A stretch of 64,000 nucleotides of DNA from JBGOTP01 sp963717075 (lineage in GTDB: Bacteria; Acidobacteriota; Vicinamibacteria; Vicinamibacterales; CAVVIG01): positions 62,001 to 126,000 of the forward strand of contig CAVQVI010000034.1 in NCBI GenBank assembly GCA_963717075.1. The letters run 5' to 3'. A program made the translations under genes and the position numbers. The first letter of the stretch is position 1. Every line of letters begins with the position of its first letter. Under the pieces are notes generated by a model that ran no database searches, was not told the origin of the DNA, and saw only the letters and a program-made list of their open reading frames with translations. Shown here piece by piece: positions 9,027 through 18,275 of this stretch.

Positions 9027-9526
9027 CTACTTCTTCGCGGGAGGCGCGGCAGCCGCCGACGTGTCGGACGGGACGAGCTTCGTGACCTTCTTGGCTTTCA
9101 CGGTGCCGTTCGCGTGGGTGAAGTTGTACGGTCTCTGGAGTACGTCTCCTTTTTGGCGACTCGACCGTCACGGTCTGGACCTCGCCCGGCTGCAGGAGCC
9201 CATTGACGGCGCCCTTGCCTCCCCCCACGACGTTCGCCACCCTTGTCGTACCAGGACTGGGTGATCGTCAGCCGCGCGATCGGCGCAACGCCGATGTTCT
9301 TCACCTGGAAGGTCGTCACGATCATGTCCTTGACGGCCTTGAGGTTGGGTCCGATGAACTCCACGAGCACTTCGCCCCTAGCGGGCGGCGTCAGCTTCTT
9401 TCCGGCAAGCACCGACTTCATCGGCGGCGCCTCGGCGGGCGTCTGCGCGGCCTGAGCCGCCAACCCGACGGCGCCGAGGGCCAAGGTGACAAAGGTCGCG
9501 GCCAATGAGAAGCGCGCGCGATTCAT
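9027..9526 (-). pseudogene. Secreted FxLYD-like beta-sandwich protein, two frameshifts
   Basis: The gene begins at ATG 9526 after a GGGAGGA Shine-Dalgarno. A signal peptide (MNRARFSLAATFVTLALGAVGLAAQA) is followed by a domain of the FxLYD/CARDB-like type: VTTFQVKNIGVAPIARLTITQSWYDKG. The frame then changes near 9238 to give NVVGGGKGAVNGLLQPGEVQTVTVESPK, and changes again near 9150 to give LQRPYNFTHANGTVKAKKVTK and a Pro/Ala/Lys tail ending at the TAG at 9027-9029. The three parts join into a sensible protein of about 165 residues, so the breaks may be assembly indels. Function is unknown. The pattern of an extracytoplasmic Ig-like domain suggests a binding or structural role. Confidence 0.6.
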
Positions 9527-9570
9527 GACAACATCCTCCCAGAAAAGAAGAGCCAGCCAAGGAACGGCCG

Positions 9571-9576
9571 ATTATA
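9571..9576 (-). promoter_or_regulatory. Putative -10 box (TATATAATCGG context)
   Basis: On the minus strand TATAAT sits about 44 nt upstream of the ATG at 9526, in a TATATAATCGG context. An almost identical TATATAATTGG precedes the gene at 34263, and CTATAATCGG is found at 8516. No -35 box is clear. Confidence 0.4.
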
Positions 9577-9593
9577 TAGCAGCGCTTCGTCGG

Positions 9594-10052
9594 CTACATC
9601 TCCCCGTTCCAGTCCTCGGGTTCGGCGTTCACGGACCGAAAGATCTCCATGTGCCACTTGCCCCCGCCCCAGGGTTCAATGACCTCGGCGGCGATGACAT
9701 CGACGAGCAGTTCAGAGAACAGCCGTCCTTCGGGGTCGCCTTCGAGGTGGTAGGCGGGTTCGTCCCATCCGAAATTCGGGTACAGCATGAGCGTCAGGAA
9801 CAGGTCGTAGCCATCGTCCACGACGATGATCTGTCCGCAGGGACGTTTCAGTGTCGAGTGATAGATGAGATACTTCTCGGCGCTATGAGCGCGGATGTAT
9901 CGCTTCAGGGCAAACTCGCGCGCGACGATTTCTTCGACCGCGATCTTCTTGTCCCAGCAGTCGCGGCAGTACTTCTCCTCGCCGCGCGGCTCCGAGACTT
10001 CCTTCGCGCCGCAAAGCGCGCAGCGTGCCTTGACGACGGTCTTGCGTGGCAT
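9594..10052 (-). CDS. Zinc-ribbon hypothetical protein
   Basis: I do not recognise this 152-residue protein. The N-terminus carries two CxxC pairs, CALCG (residues 11-15) and CRDC (29-32), which look like a small treble-clef or zinc-ribbon site. The remainder is a mixed alpha/beta domain with aromatic stretches (DDGYDLFLTLMLYPNFGWDE, WGGGKWHMEIFR). There is no signal peptide or membrane segment, so it is probably cytoplasmic. The start is ATG at 10052. It is divergent from the VOC gene, whose promoter lies in its first codons and the 17-nt gap. Confidence 0.6.
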   Translation of the reverse strand: MPRKTVVKARCALCGAKEVSEPRGEEKYCRDCWDKKIAVEEIVAREFALKRYIRAHSAEKYLIYHSTLKRPCGQIIVVDDGYDLFLTLMLYPNFGWDEPAYHLEGDPEGRLFSELLVDVIAAEVIEPWGGGKWHMEIFRSVNAEPEDWNGEM

Positions 10053-10057
10053 AAGAT
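10030..10057 (+). promoter_or_regulatory. Putative promoter TTGACG-N16-TAAGAT for the VOC gene
   Basis: TTGACG at 10030-10035 and TAAGAT at 10052-10057 are separated by 16 nt. The -10 box ends 12 nt before the ATG at 10070, leaving a very short leader. The promoter overlaps the start of the divergent zinc-ribbon gene. Confidence 0.5.
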
Positions 10058-10069
10058 GAAGTCTACATC

Positions 10070-10523
10070 ATGGAACACCCCACCCATATTGGACTGCGTC
10101 ACGTCGCGCTGAACGTCGCGGCGCCTGGAGGAGATGAAGCGCTTTTACGTGGATCTGCTGGGCTTCCGCGTGGAGTGGGAGCCCGATGCCGACAACATCT
10201 ATCTCTCGTCGGGAACCGACAATTTGGCGCTGCATCGAGCGCCCGACATGAAAGGCAGCGGCCCGGAGAAGACATACTCCCCGGATGCGGCGAGTCGAAC
10301 GGGCGAGTCACCGATCGAGGCGTCACCGCTCGATCATCTGGGGCTGATTGTGCGCGAGGCCGGAGAGGTGGATCGGTGGGCGGTGTTTCTGGAGAGCCAC
10401 GGTGTCACGATGGAGGCAAGCCCTCGCACGCATCGTGACGGGGCGCGGTCCTGCTATTTCCGCGATCCGGATGGTAACCGCGTCCAGATCATCCACCATC
10501 CTCCGATCAGCGGGAAATCATAG
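10070..10523 (+). CDS. VOC (glyoxalase/bleomycin resistance-like) protein, one frameshift
   Basis: The first frame gives MEHPTHIGLRHVALNVA. A one-base shift near 10118-10128 then gives RRLEEMKRFYVDLLGFRVEWEPD and the rest of a typical vicinal oxygen chelate domain, including LDHLGLIVREAGEV, DGARSCYFRDPDGNRVQIIHHP and the stop at 10521-10523. Metal-ligand positions (His in HVAL and DHLG, Glu/His in the other strands) are present. The substrate is unknown. Read across the shift, the protein is about 150 residues, normal for a single VOC unit of two beta-alpha-beta-beta-beta modules. The shift is probably a sequence error, since both sides are well conserved. Confidence 0.7.
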
Positions 10524-10546
10524 GGCCTGTCGGGGATATTCCTACC

Positions 10547-12697
10547 TTATCGTTTGACTTCCAGTCTTCTCGCAAGCGCCGGCGCGTACATCCGCTCTAC
10601 GTATTCCTTGACCATCCGACGCGCCGAGAAATGCGGGGCGACTGTGCGAATAGCTTGCTTGACGGTGGCCATCCATCGCCGAGGGACGCCCGAACCGTCG
10701 CGTTCGTAAAAGGCCGGCACGACCTCTTCTTCGAGCAGGCGGTACAATGCGTCGGCATCCGAGGCGTCGACGATGTCGTAGTCGTCGCCCGTTCTCCCGC
10801 CATCGATCAGCCAGCCGTTTTCGCCGGTGAACCCTTCCGCCCACCAGCCGTCGCCGATGCTGAGGTGAGGCACGCCGTTGAGGGCGGCTTTCATGCCGCT
10901 CGTGCCGCTCGCTTCGAAGGGCTTGCGCGGGTTGTTCAGCCAGGCGTCGCACCCCTGGACCAAGAAATGCGCAACGTGAAGGTCGTAGTCGTCGACAAAC
11001 GCCACGCGGCCGCCGTAGAGCGGATCGAGTGCGCGCTTGTAGACGTGCTGGAGGTGGTGTTTGCCGATGTCGTCGGCCGGGTGCGCCTTGCCCGCGAAGA
11101 TCACCTGCACGGGACGTTCGGTGGCGTTGAGTATTCGCGCCAGCCGCTCGGGATTGTGGAAGATGAGCTCCGGTCTCTTGTATCCCGCGAATCGCCGGGC
11201 AAACCCGATGGTCAGCGAGTCGGGCTCGAGGAGCGTTCCCGCCGCCACGATGCGCGGCATGGCGACGTGCTCCACGGTCCAGCGTTGGCGCGCGCGCTCG
11301 CGCATGAAGGTGAAAAGGTAGCGCCGAAGCGCCTGACGCACCGCCCACAACTCGTCGTCCGGAATAGCGAGCACACCGTCCCAGATCGCCGGGTCGTCGT
11401 GTCGATCGAGCCAGTGGCTCCCGAGGTGACGGGTGAACAGGTCTGCCAGATCGGCGGCGATCCAGGTTGGGATGTGGACGCCGTTGGTCACCGACGTCAC
11501 CGGGCGGTCGGCTGGCGCGAGGTCGGGCCACATGGGCCCCCACATCTCGCGCGTCACCTCGCCGTGCAGGCGGCTGACGCCGTTGACCGCCGATGCCGAG
11601 CGCAGCGCGAGCGCCGTCATGTTGAACTGGGCACCGCCGCCGTTGTCGTATGAGCCGAGCGCCAGAAACCGATCGCGGTTCGCCCCGAGCGTGCCCCAGC
11701 AGCCCGCAAGATGCTTCTCGACCAGCGAAAAGGGAAAGGTGTCGTGACCGGCAGGGACCGGGGTGTGCGTCGTGAATACCGTGCTCTGGCGGATTTCTTC
11801 GAGGGCCGCATCGAAGCTGGAGCCCAGTTCGATCAGGTCGCGAATGCGCTGCAGAACGACGAAGGCGGCGTGGCCTTCGTTCAGATGAAACACCGACGGG
11901 TTGATGCCGAGCGTTTTCAGCGCCCGGACGCCGCCAATGCCGAGAATGATCTCCTGCTGAATCCGCGTCTCGCGGTCACCTCCGTACAAACGGGCTGAGA
12001 GCTCGCGATCCCACGGTGCGTTTTCCTCGAGGTCGGTGTCGAGGAGAAACAGCGTGACTCGCCCGAGCAGCACCCGCCAGACCGCGGCGAGCACGGAACG
12101 GTCGCCGAGGGGCACCGCGGTCACGCATGGCTTGCCATCAGCCGTCAGCGCCTGTTCAATCGCCGCGTCGGCCCAGTTGAGCCGCTCGTAGGACTCTTCC
12201 TGCCATCCTTCCGCCGACAAGCGCTGGTGGAAGTAGCCCTGCGGGTACATGAACCCGACGCCAATCAGAGGGACGCCGAGGTCGCCGGCTTCCTTGCAGT
12301 GGTCGCCGGCGAGGACGCCCAGACCGCCCGCGTATATCGGAAGCGACTGGTGCAGCGCGAACTCGGCGGAAAAGTACGCGATCGACTGGCTGCCGGACTC
12401 GGGGCAGCGGCTTTCCCACCATGTGTTCCGCGCGAGCCGCGCGGCATCCAGCGCCGCGACCGCCCGCTCGTATCGCGTCACGAACGCGGGGTCCGCGGCC
12501 GCGGCGGCAATCTTCTCGCGCTGAACGAGCGAGAGCATGCGGACCGGATTGTGCGCCGTCGATCGCCACAGCGTGTAATCCAGACGGCGGAAGACGGCTC
12601 GAGCCTCGGGATGCCAGCTCCACCACAGGTCGACCGCGAGCTCGCCCAGGCGGCTCAGGTTGTCGGGAAGCGGAGGGATCGAAGCGTATCTGTCCAT
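10547..12697 (-). CDS. glgP: Alpha-glucan phosphorylase (GT35)
   Basis: The 716-residue enzyme is an alpha-glucan family phosphorylase. It releases glucose-1-phosphate from glycogen or maltodextrin using pyridoxal phosphate. It has the short-form N-terminal domain of bacterial alpha-glucan phosphorylases (LPDNLSRLGELAVDLWWSWHPEA). Conserved catalytic segments follow: FHLNEGHAAF, VNGVHIPTWIA, the sugar-binding RFAGYKRPELI, IFAGKAHPADD, and the PLP-lysine motif EASGTSGMKAALNGVPHLSIGDGWW near residue 575-600. The length and N-terminal domain fit the 700-850-residue subfamily rather than E. coli MalP/GlgP. It is monocistronic or follows the dehydratase gene, from which it is 35 nt away. Confidence 0.92.
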   Translation of the reverse strand: MDRYASIPPLPDNLSRLGELAVDLWWSWHPEARAVFRRLDYTLWRSTAHNPVRMLSLVQREKIAAAAADPAFVTRYERAVAALDAARLARNTWWESRCPESGSQSIAYFSAEFALHQSLPIYAGGLGVLAGDHCKEAGDLGVPLIGVGFMYPQGYFHQRLSAEGWQEESYERLNWADAAIEQALTADGKPCVTAVPLGDRSVLAAVWRVLLGRVTLFLLDTDLEENAPWDRELSARLYGGDRETRIQQEIILGIGGVRALKTLGINPSVFHLNEGHAAFVVLQRIRDLIELGSSFDAALEEIRQSTVFTTHTPVPAGHDTFPFSLVEKHLAGCWGTLGANRDRFLALGSYDNGGGAQFNMTALALRSASAVNGVSRLHGEVTREMWGPMWPDLAPADRPVTSVTNGVHIPTWIAADLADLFTRHLGSHWLDRHDDPAIWDGVLAIPDDELWAVRQALRRYLFTFMRERARQRWTVEHVAMPRIVAAGTLLEPDSLTIGFARRFAGYKRPELIFHNPERLARILNATERPVQVIFAGKAHPADDIGKHHLQHVYKRALDPLYGGRVAFVDDYDLHVAHFLVQGCDAWLNNPRKPFEASGTSGMKAALNGVPHLSIGDGWWAEGFTGENGWLIDGGRTGDDYDIVDASDADALYRLLEEEVVPAFYERDGSGVPRRWMATVKQAIRTVAPHFSARRMVKEYVERMYAPALARRLEVKR

Positions 12698-12732
12698 CTA
12701 CGATCTGCGACTTTCGATGTGCGATTGACGAA

Positions 12733-13743
12733 TCAGGGTACGGGCCCACCACCCTGATCAACGCGCCAGGTGTTCGACGGATTGTCGCACGCGCCGACAA
12801 GGGATGCGAACGTCGGAAGGTCGATATTGCCGCCGGATACCACGGCAACGATCTTTCCCGATCCCGCTCCGCCGCTGAGCGCCGCGGCTACGGCGCAGCC
12901 GGCCGCGCCCTCGGCAATCACGTGGACTCGATCGGCGACGACCCTCATGGCCTGTGCTGCATCGTCGAGCGACACCACGAGCGAGCCCGACAGGGCTGAC
13001 AGGAGCGGCCACATCGTGTCGAGTATCGATTTGACTCCGGCGCCATCGACGAACGACGCCTTCCATCCGTCAAAGAACAAGGGCCGGCCCGCCGCAAGGG
13101 ACGTCGAGAGCGGTGCCGCTGTCGCCGGCTCGGCGGCGAACACGCGGACCTGCGGTTTCAGCCCCGCAACCGCGGCGGCAATGCCGGACAGCAGACCGCC
13201 ACCACCGAGCGGCGCCACGATGGCGTCGACGTCCGGCAGATCCTCGAGAATCTCGAGTCCCACCGTGCCGTTCCCCGCAATGAACCGATCGTCGTCGAAG
13301 GGATGCACGAAATATCCTTTCATGCGATCGGAGCGATGCTCGATCACCGTGCGCCAGCACTCGTCGTACGTGGCGCGCACGATCGAGGCACCGAGACGGT
13401 TGATAGCCTCAAGTTTGGTCTGAGGCGCGGTGTCCATCACCATGACCGAGCACGGCGCGCCGACCGAACGGGCCGCGAACGCCACACCTTGAGCCGCGTT
13501 TCCGGCGCTGACCGTCCAAACGCCGTCCTTCAGTTCATGGCGGGACAGCTGGCGCACCACGTTGTACGCGCCGCGAATTTTGAAGGAGCCAATAGGTTGA
13601 AGAGTCTCGAGCTTGAGAAAGATTTCCCTGAGCGGACCGTCCCCAGTGAGCTCGATGCGGACAAGGGGCGTGCGAATCGCAGCGTCGTACACGCGCGTGG
13701 CGGCATCGCGGACGTCGGACAGCGTGATGTGTCGGGCCGGCAC
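12733..13743 (-). CDS. Threonine/serine dehydratase-like PLP enzyme
   Basis: A fold-type II PLP enzyme of about 336 residues, like threonine ammonia-lyase or serine racemase. It deaminates Thr or Ser to a 2-oxo acid. The PLP-lysine motif is PIGSFKIRGAYN near residue 55, and the phosphate-binding glycine loop is PLGGGGLLSG near 180. A short N-terminus (ITLSDVRDAATRVYDAAIRTPL) and the absence of a C-terminal ACT domain argue for a catabolic, non-allosteric form. I chose GTG at 13743 because the codons further upstream, up to 13941, overlap the divergent barrel gene and do not look like the family. Confidence 0.8.
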   Translation of the reverse strand: MPARHITLSDVRDAATRVYDAAIRTPLVRIELTGDGPLREIFLKLETLQPIGSFKIRGAYNVVRQLSRHELKDGVWTVSAGNAAQGVAFAARSVGAPCSVMVMDTAPQTKLEAINRLGASIVRATYDECWRTVIEHRSDRMKGYFVHPFDDDRFIAGNGTVGLEILEDLPDVDAIVAPLGGGGLLSGIAAAVAGLKPQVRVFAAEPATAAPLSTSLAAGRPLFFDGWKASFVDGAGVKSILDTMWPLLSALSGSLVVSLDDAAQAMRVVADRVHVIAEGAAGCAVAAALSGGAGSGKIVAVVSGGNIDLPTFASLVGACDNPSNTWRVDQGGGPVP

Positions 13744-13853
13744 GGTCCTAGGCAACAGATCAGAATCGTAGCTGTCGATGCGAAGGGGCGTCAACGTCCA
13801 CGAGCCGTCTTTACGGGCTGATGCGCAAGCAGCAGACGTAAAATAGTGCACCG

Positions 13854-14489
13854 ATGCGAATGCGGGGGAAATGGTTGTGCGTGTGTGCAATAGTCCTCGT
13901 CGTGAGCTCGAGCGCGGAAGCGCAGGACCCGCCGCCACCAATCGGTCCGGTGGTTGCCGATCTTGGCGGGACGCTTCCCAGGTTGAGCGACGACCCCGCG
14001 CTCGCTGCGAGCCGTGGATTGTCCCAGGCCGAACTGCCCGGCCGAGCGATCGGCGTGGACGCAGGCGCGCACGTCTATCCGTTCAGGCTTGGGCCGGTGA
14101 CCGTTGGTCTGGGTGCTCAGGTGACGGTGCTCCGTTCACGAGCAGAAGCGGAAGCACCACTCCAGTCCGTGACCGCTCACCTCATATCCGTCGCCCCGCA
14201 GCTGTCCCTGAACTTCGGCTCAGGTGATGGCTGGAGCTACATCAGCGGCGGCATTGGCGTGTCGCGCCTGTCGATGGTGCCCGACGGCGGACAGCCGCAA
14301 GCCGCCGACGAGGCGTGGGTGAGAACGAGCACCTATGGCGCCGGCGCGCGCTGGTTTGCCAAGCCGCGTCTCGCGTTTCATGTCGATGTGCGGTGGCATC
14401 AGGTCGACCCGGGGCCGGCGCAGCCGACGTTGCCTGCCAGTCCCAGGATGAATCTGTTCATTATCAGCGTCGGGCTGTCCGTGAAGTAG
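13854..14489 (+). CDS. Outer-membrane beta-barrel protein, hypothetical
   Basis: The 211-residue protein has a signal peptide ending at SSSAEAQ and then alternating hydrophobic/polar strands typical of an 8-stranded barrel: VDAGAHVYPFRLGPVTVGLGAQVTVL, SVAPQLSLNFGSGDGWSYISGGIG, TYGAGARWFAKPRLAFHVDVRWHQV. It ends with a hydrophobic C-terminal strand, FIISVGLSVK. The fold resembles OmpW/OmpA-like barrels, but no specific family is recognised. The start is ATG 13854, or ATG 13860. TAAAAT at 13839-13844 is a possible -10 box close to the start. Confidence 0.6.
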   Translation: MRMRGKWLCVCAIVLVVSSSAEAQDPPPPIGPVVADLGGTLPRLSDDPALAASRGLSQAELPGRAIGVDAGAHVYPFRLGPVTVGLGAQVTVLRSRAEAEAPLQSVTAHLISVAPQLSLNFGSGDGWSYISGGIGVSRLSMVPDGGQPQAADEAWVRTSTYGAGARWFAKPRLAFHVDVRWHQVDPGPAQPTLPASPRMNLFIISVGLSVK

Positions 14490-14635
14490 TCCCGCTACGA
14501 TTGTCTTGCTCGGGCGCGGCTGGCGCTCTGCGCCGGCGGAACCGGGGTGTCGCTCCTGTGGCACGTCCTGGCGGTGTCGGGACTGCTTGTCGAGTATCTG
14601 GCAGGGACGGCAGGATTTGGTGCGGTGGTCGAGCG

Positions 14636-15454
14636 TCAATGCGTCATCGCATACAGCACGAAATTAACGCCGACGGCGTAGCCCCGCGGCGAAAACAGCT
14701 CAAAGTACCGATGGTTCTCACCTTCGCGCTCCCAGGTGTCCGCGATGTCGGTGTTGTGGGTCATCACCACCATGAGCCGATCGTGGGCATCCTTGATGCC
14801 CACGAAATGGACACGTTGGCTCTCGATTCCTCGCTCGGAGGTCTGTCCTCCGCTGGCGCTCCAGAAGTTGATCGATGATACTTGCGGGATTTCCTTCACA
14901 TCGTAGAGCGTGTGCATGATCGCGTGTGAGGTGGGAATCTCGAAGGTCGGAAAGTCTGGCAGCACGCGTCCGAGCTCGCTCAGCCAATGATCCAGCGCCC
15001 GATTACCCCAGAAATCGTCGACCCAGAGGAAGCCACCTTTCAGCAGATACGCGCGGAGCGCTTTTACCTCCGCCGGCGCGAACTGCAGCGTGCCGACGTC
15101 CTCCATGAACAGCATCGGGCAGCGGAAGAGCACCGGATCGCTGAGCGGGATCACCACGAAGTTGGGCTGCCGGTTTGCATCGAGCTTGACGTGCGTGCGC
15201 GTCAGCTCGGCGAGTCGGACGGAAAAGTTGTTATCGGCGGCGGGGTAGTCGGTCCACCAGCCCATCCCCCCCGCCTCCCGGTAGACGCTGGTGTAGAACC
15301 CGCGGCAGTAGTGGAACGATCCATCGAAGTCTTCCGCGCGTGCCCACCTGGCGACGCCGCCACGCGAACCGCCGAGGATGATGTTCTGGGCGTACGCGTG
15401 CGCTGTCGCGAGCGACACCGCAATGAGAAGCGCCACAGGGACGTGTCGGCGCAT
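14636..15454 (-). CDS. DUF4159 domain-containing secreted protein
   Basis: The 272-residue protein has a signal peptide (MRRHVPVALLIAVSLATAHAYAQ) and a DUF4159 domain: FYTSVYREAGGMGWWTDYPAADNNFSVRLAELT, FRCPMLFMEDVGTLQF, LLKGGFLWVDDFWG, SHAIMHTLYDVKE, and MVVMTHNTDIADTWE. DUF4159 proteins have a flavodoxin or glutamine amidotransferase-like fold and usually sit beside MoxR/vWA gene clusters in Bacteroidota and Acidobacteriota. Here the gene is isolated. Biochemical role is unknown. An unassigned gap of 146 nt separates it from the barrel gene and converges on it. Confidence 0.8.
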   Translation of the reverse strand: MRRHVPVALLIAVSLATAHAYAQNIILGGSRGGVARWARAEDFDGSFHYCRGFYTSVYREAGGMGWWTDYPAADNNFSVRLAELTRTHVKLDANRQPNFVVIPLSDPVLFRCPMLFMEDVGTLQFAPAEVKALRAYLLKGGFLWVDDFWGNRALDHWLSELGRVLPDFPTFEIPTSHAIMHTLYDVKEIPQVSSINFWSASGGQTSERGIESQRVHFVGIKDAHDRLMVVMTHNTDIADTWEREGENHRYFELFSPRGYAVGVNFVLYAMTH

Positions 15455-15770
15455 CAGTGGCTCATCGTGTCGACCGACAGCCCCAATCGGCTCATCGCGT
15501 TGATCTTCTTACCCGCAGCCTGACCAATCAAGCGATATGTTCCCTGTCAAAGCAGCCCGTTTCGGCCGAACATGGCGAGCTCGACGGTTGAGGGAAGAGA
15601 GAGGATGCGCGAGCGGCGTTCGTCTCCGGGCGACTGAATCGAACCGTCTCATGGGCACCGCCGTACGAGCCGAATTATGAATTACAATGGTCGTCGGCTG
15701 AAGGAAACGCCCTGAGCCACTGGCCGAGAGCCAAGCGGTGAGGACCACGCAAAAGAAGATGAGGGAGACG
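15455..15770. other. 316-nt intergenic region between divergent DUF4159 and cytochrome c genes
   Basis: I see no gene, repeat or clear hairpin here. TACAAT at 15683-15688 on the plus strand could be a -10 box for the cytochrome gene, but no matching -35 hexamer is visible. The purine-rich AGGGAAGAGAGAGGATG near 15590-15610 has no useful open frame after it. Confidence 0.4.
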
Positions 15771-16217
15771 ATGCGCGCCAAAGCTGTATTCTTCGTCGTC
15801 GCTGGCGTTGCGACGATTGCCTTGTCGCATTCGGCAGCGATTGCACATCAGGCCAAGCCACGTTCCGTGTGGGATGGCGTGTATTCCGAGGAGCAGGCGA
15901 AGCGAGGCGAGCCTCTGTATGCGGACAAGTGCGCCAGTTGCCACGGAGCGCAGATGACGGGCAACGACGCGCCAGCCCTCGTCGGCGCCGAGTTCAACGC
16001 GAACTGGACCGATCTCACACTCAACGACCTGTTTGAGCGGATTCGCTTGACGATGCCGGCGGACAGTCCGGGAAGCCTGAGCCGGCCGCAGGTGGCGGAC
16101 ATCATTGCGCTGTTGTTGAAGCATGGCGCGATGCCGTCCGGGATGGCCGACCTGGTTCCGGACGCGATGAGAGACATCAAATACCTGGGATCCAAGCCGG
16201 GTTCGGCGACGCCCTGA
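15771..16217 (+). CDS. Secreted monoheme cytochrome c
   Basis: A small class I c-type cytochrome exported to the periplasm. The signal peptide (MRAKAVFFVVAGVATIALSHSAAIA) is followed by SVWDGVYSEEQAKRGEPLYADKCASCH, with the heme-binding CASCH. A distal methionine candidate lies in RLTMPADSPGSL, and the C-terminal helix is VADIIALLLKHG. ATG 15771 has AGGGAG 4 nt upstream. ATG 15759 and GTG 15738 are in-frame alternatives. The stop TGA at 16215-16217 overlaps a possible CTG start of the next gene (CTGA), so the two may be coupled. The partner oxidoreductase is unknown. Confidence 0.85.
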   Translation: MRAKAVFFVVAGVATIALSHSAAIAHQAKPRSVWDGVYSEEQAKRGEPLYADKCASCHGAQMTGNDAPALVGAEFNANWTDLTLNDLFERIRLTMPADSPGSLSRPQVADIIALLLKHGAMPSGMADLVPDAMRDIKYLGSKPGSATP

Positions 16218-18275
16218 AGGCGATTGCGGGAGTCCTCATCGGCCTGGCTGCGGCAGCGGTCATTCTTACCGCCGATGCGGTCGGCAATGCGGGCGCCGCC
16301 GGATTCGGCCCCCTCCAGACAATCGAACTGAAGACCTACGACTGGCGGCTCTCACGGACCGCCAGGCCCGATACCGCTCGCCAGGACATCGCGCTCGTTG
16401 AGATCGATGAGTACTCCCTTCGCCGTCTTCAGCCGCACGTCGGCCGGTGGCCGTGGCCCCGTGCCGTCCACTCGCTCCTACTTGACTATCTTGCCCGTGC
16501 TCCGGCCAGGCTGATCGCGTACGACGTCAATTTTGCCGAGCCGGACAGGCAGCACGGCTTCGACTTTGGTGACACGACCTTGTCGGGTGCCGAGTCCGAC
16601 AAGGCGCTCGTGGACTCGGTCAGGTCGGCCGGCAACGTCATTGTTCTGGTTGACGCGACCTATGACGCTGTTGCCGGCGAGAGCGAGAACCTGCCGGACG
16701 AGGGCTTTGCGCTACCTGCGACCGGTCTCATCGAGCGGAAGGTTGTCTTTCCGCCCTTCCCCGCGCTGGCAGGTTCCGCCGCCGGTTTCGGTCACAACCT
16801 GTTTGCGCTCGACCCTGATGGTCCGATTCGCCACGTCATCCCATTCATCAAGGTCGGTGATCGCGTCGTCCCGTCACTCGGTGTTGCAGCGGCCATGCGC
16901 GTTGCGCAGATTTCGCCGGGGGACGTGCGCGTTGACCTCAGCCGGCCCGATCGGCTCCTGATCGGGCCGAGCACGATGCCGCTCGCCTGGCGCAGCATCG
17001 AGACGTCTGAGGGCTCGCAACGCTACCGGTGGGGTCTCATCAATTTTCGTGGCTCCGCATTTCATCCAGATTTGAAGACGCGCACGTACCCGACGTACTC
17101 GTTCTACGACCTCGAACAGTCGCAGGAGCAGTTGCTGCAGAACGCGAAGCCCGACATCGACCCATCGGTTTTCCGCGACAAGCTGGTCTTCGTCGGCACG
17201 ACGGCGTCCGGGCTCTCCGACGTATGGGAGACGCCTTTCTCTCGAGGCAAGTTGCCCGGCATCCAGGTCCATGCGGCTGTGGCTGACGACATTCTGTCCA
17301 ACCGGTTCATTACGCCGCCGGCACACAGGCCTTCGTCTCAGCACGGTCCTTGCCGCTGGCCTGGCCGTCGGGCTAGTGGCAACATTCCTGCCGGCTTGGT
17401 GGGCTGCGGCCGCGACGCTGGCGGGGGTGGGCGCACTGGGCTGGTTCGCGACGCTGCTATTCGCGCGGGGCTTCTGGGTCAACCTTTCTCAGCCGGTTCT
17501 CGCCTCGGCGCTTGCGCTGTTCGGCGGCGTCAGCTACCAGTATTTTGTTGAGGGGCGTGAGAAACGGAGGATGAAGAAGCTGTTCGGCCAGTACGTCTCC
17601 AAGGACGTCTACGACCGACTGGTGGCGAACCCGGAGCTCGCGCGACTCGGCGGGCAGCGGCGCGAGATGACCGTGCTTTTTTCAGATATTCGCGGGTTCA
17701 CGACGGTTACCGAGCGCGGCCGTCCGGACGAGATCGTGGACATGCTGAACGAGTACTTCACCCGCATGGTGGAGATTGTCTTCCGGCACAAAGGGACGCT
17801 CGACAAGTTCGTTGGCGACATGGTGATGGTGCTATTCAACGCGCCGCTCGATGATCCCGAACACGCGGACCACGCGGTGGCCGCAGCGCTCGACATGATC
17901 GACGAGGTACACCGCCTCAATGAGCGTTGGAGGGCCCAGGGACGCTACGCCGACCTCGAGATCGGGATCGGCATCAACACCGGTCCCATGATTGCTGGCA
18001 ACATCGGATCGAACGCGATCATGAGCTACACCGTGATTGGGGATGCGGTGAACCTCGGCGCCCGGCTTGAATCGCTGAACAAGCAGTACGGAACTCGGAT
18101 TATCATCAGCGAGGCGACGCGCGCGCAGTTGCGGTGTCCATACGCCGTGCGCCTTCTGGGTGACGTTGTGGTAAAGGGCAAGACGCAGCCAGTGGTGATT
18201 TTCGAAGTGACAGGCCGGCCTGCGCCCGGGGGCGGCATCGACGCATCCGAAGAGGCCGTGAAGCGAGACGTATGA
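16214..18275 (+). CDS. CHASE2-domain adenylate cyclase (class III), one frameshift
   Basis: A membrane sensor cyclase. An N-terminal transmembrane segment (VLIGLAAAAVILTAD) is followed by an extracytoplasmic CHASE2 domain: ELKTYDWRLSRTA, ALVEIDEYSLRRLQ, FVGTTASGLSDVWETPFS, PGIQVHAAVADDIL. After a frame change near 17315, two or three further membrane helices lead to the cyclase domain. Metal-binding Asp residues lie in FSDIRGF and KFVGDMVM. The Lys of DKFVGD and the Asp of VIGDAVN are the ATP-selective pair, and the Arg of ARLE is present. So it should make cAMP. No ATG/GTG/TTG lies in frame before 16580. CTG 16214, overlapping the previous stop as CTGA, is the best start. The stop overlaps the M48 gene's start as ATGA. 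Confidence 0.82.
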
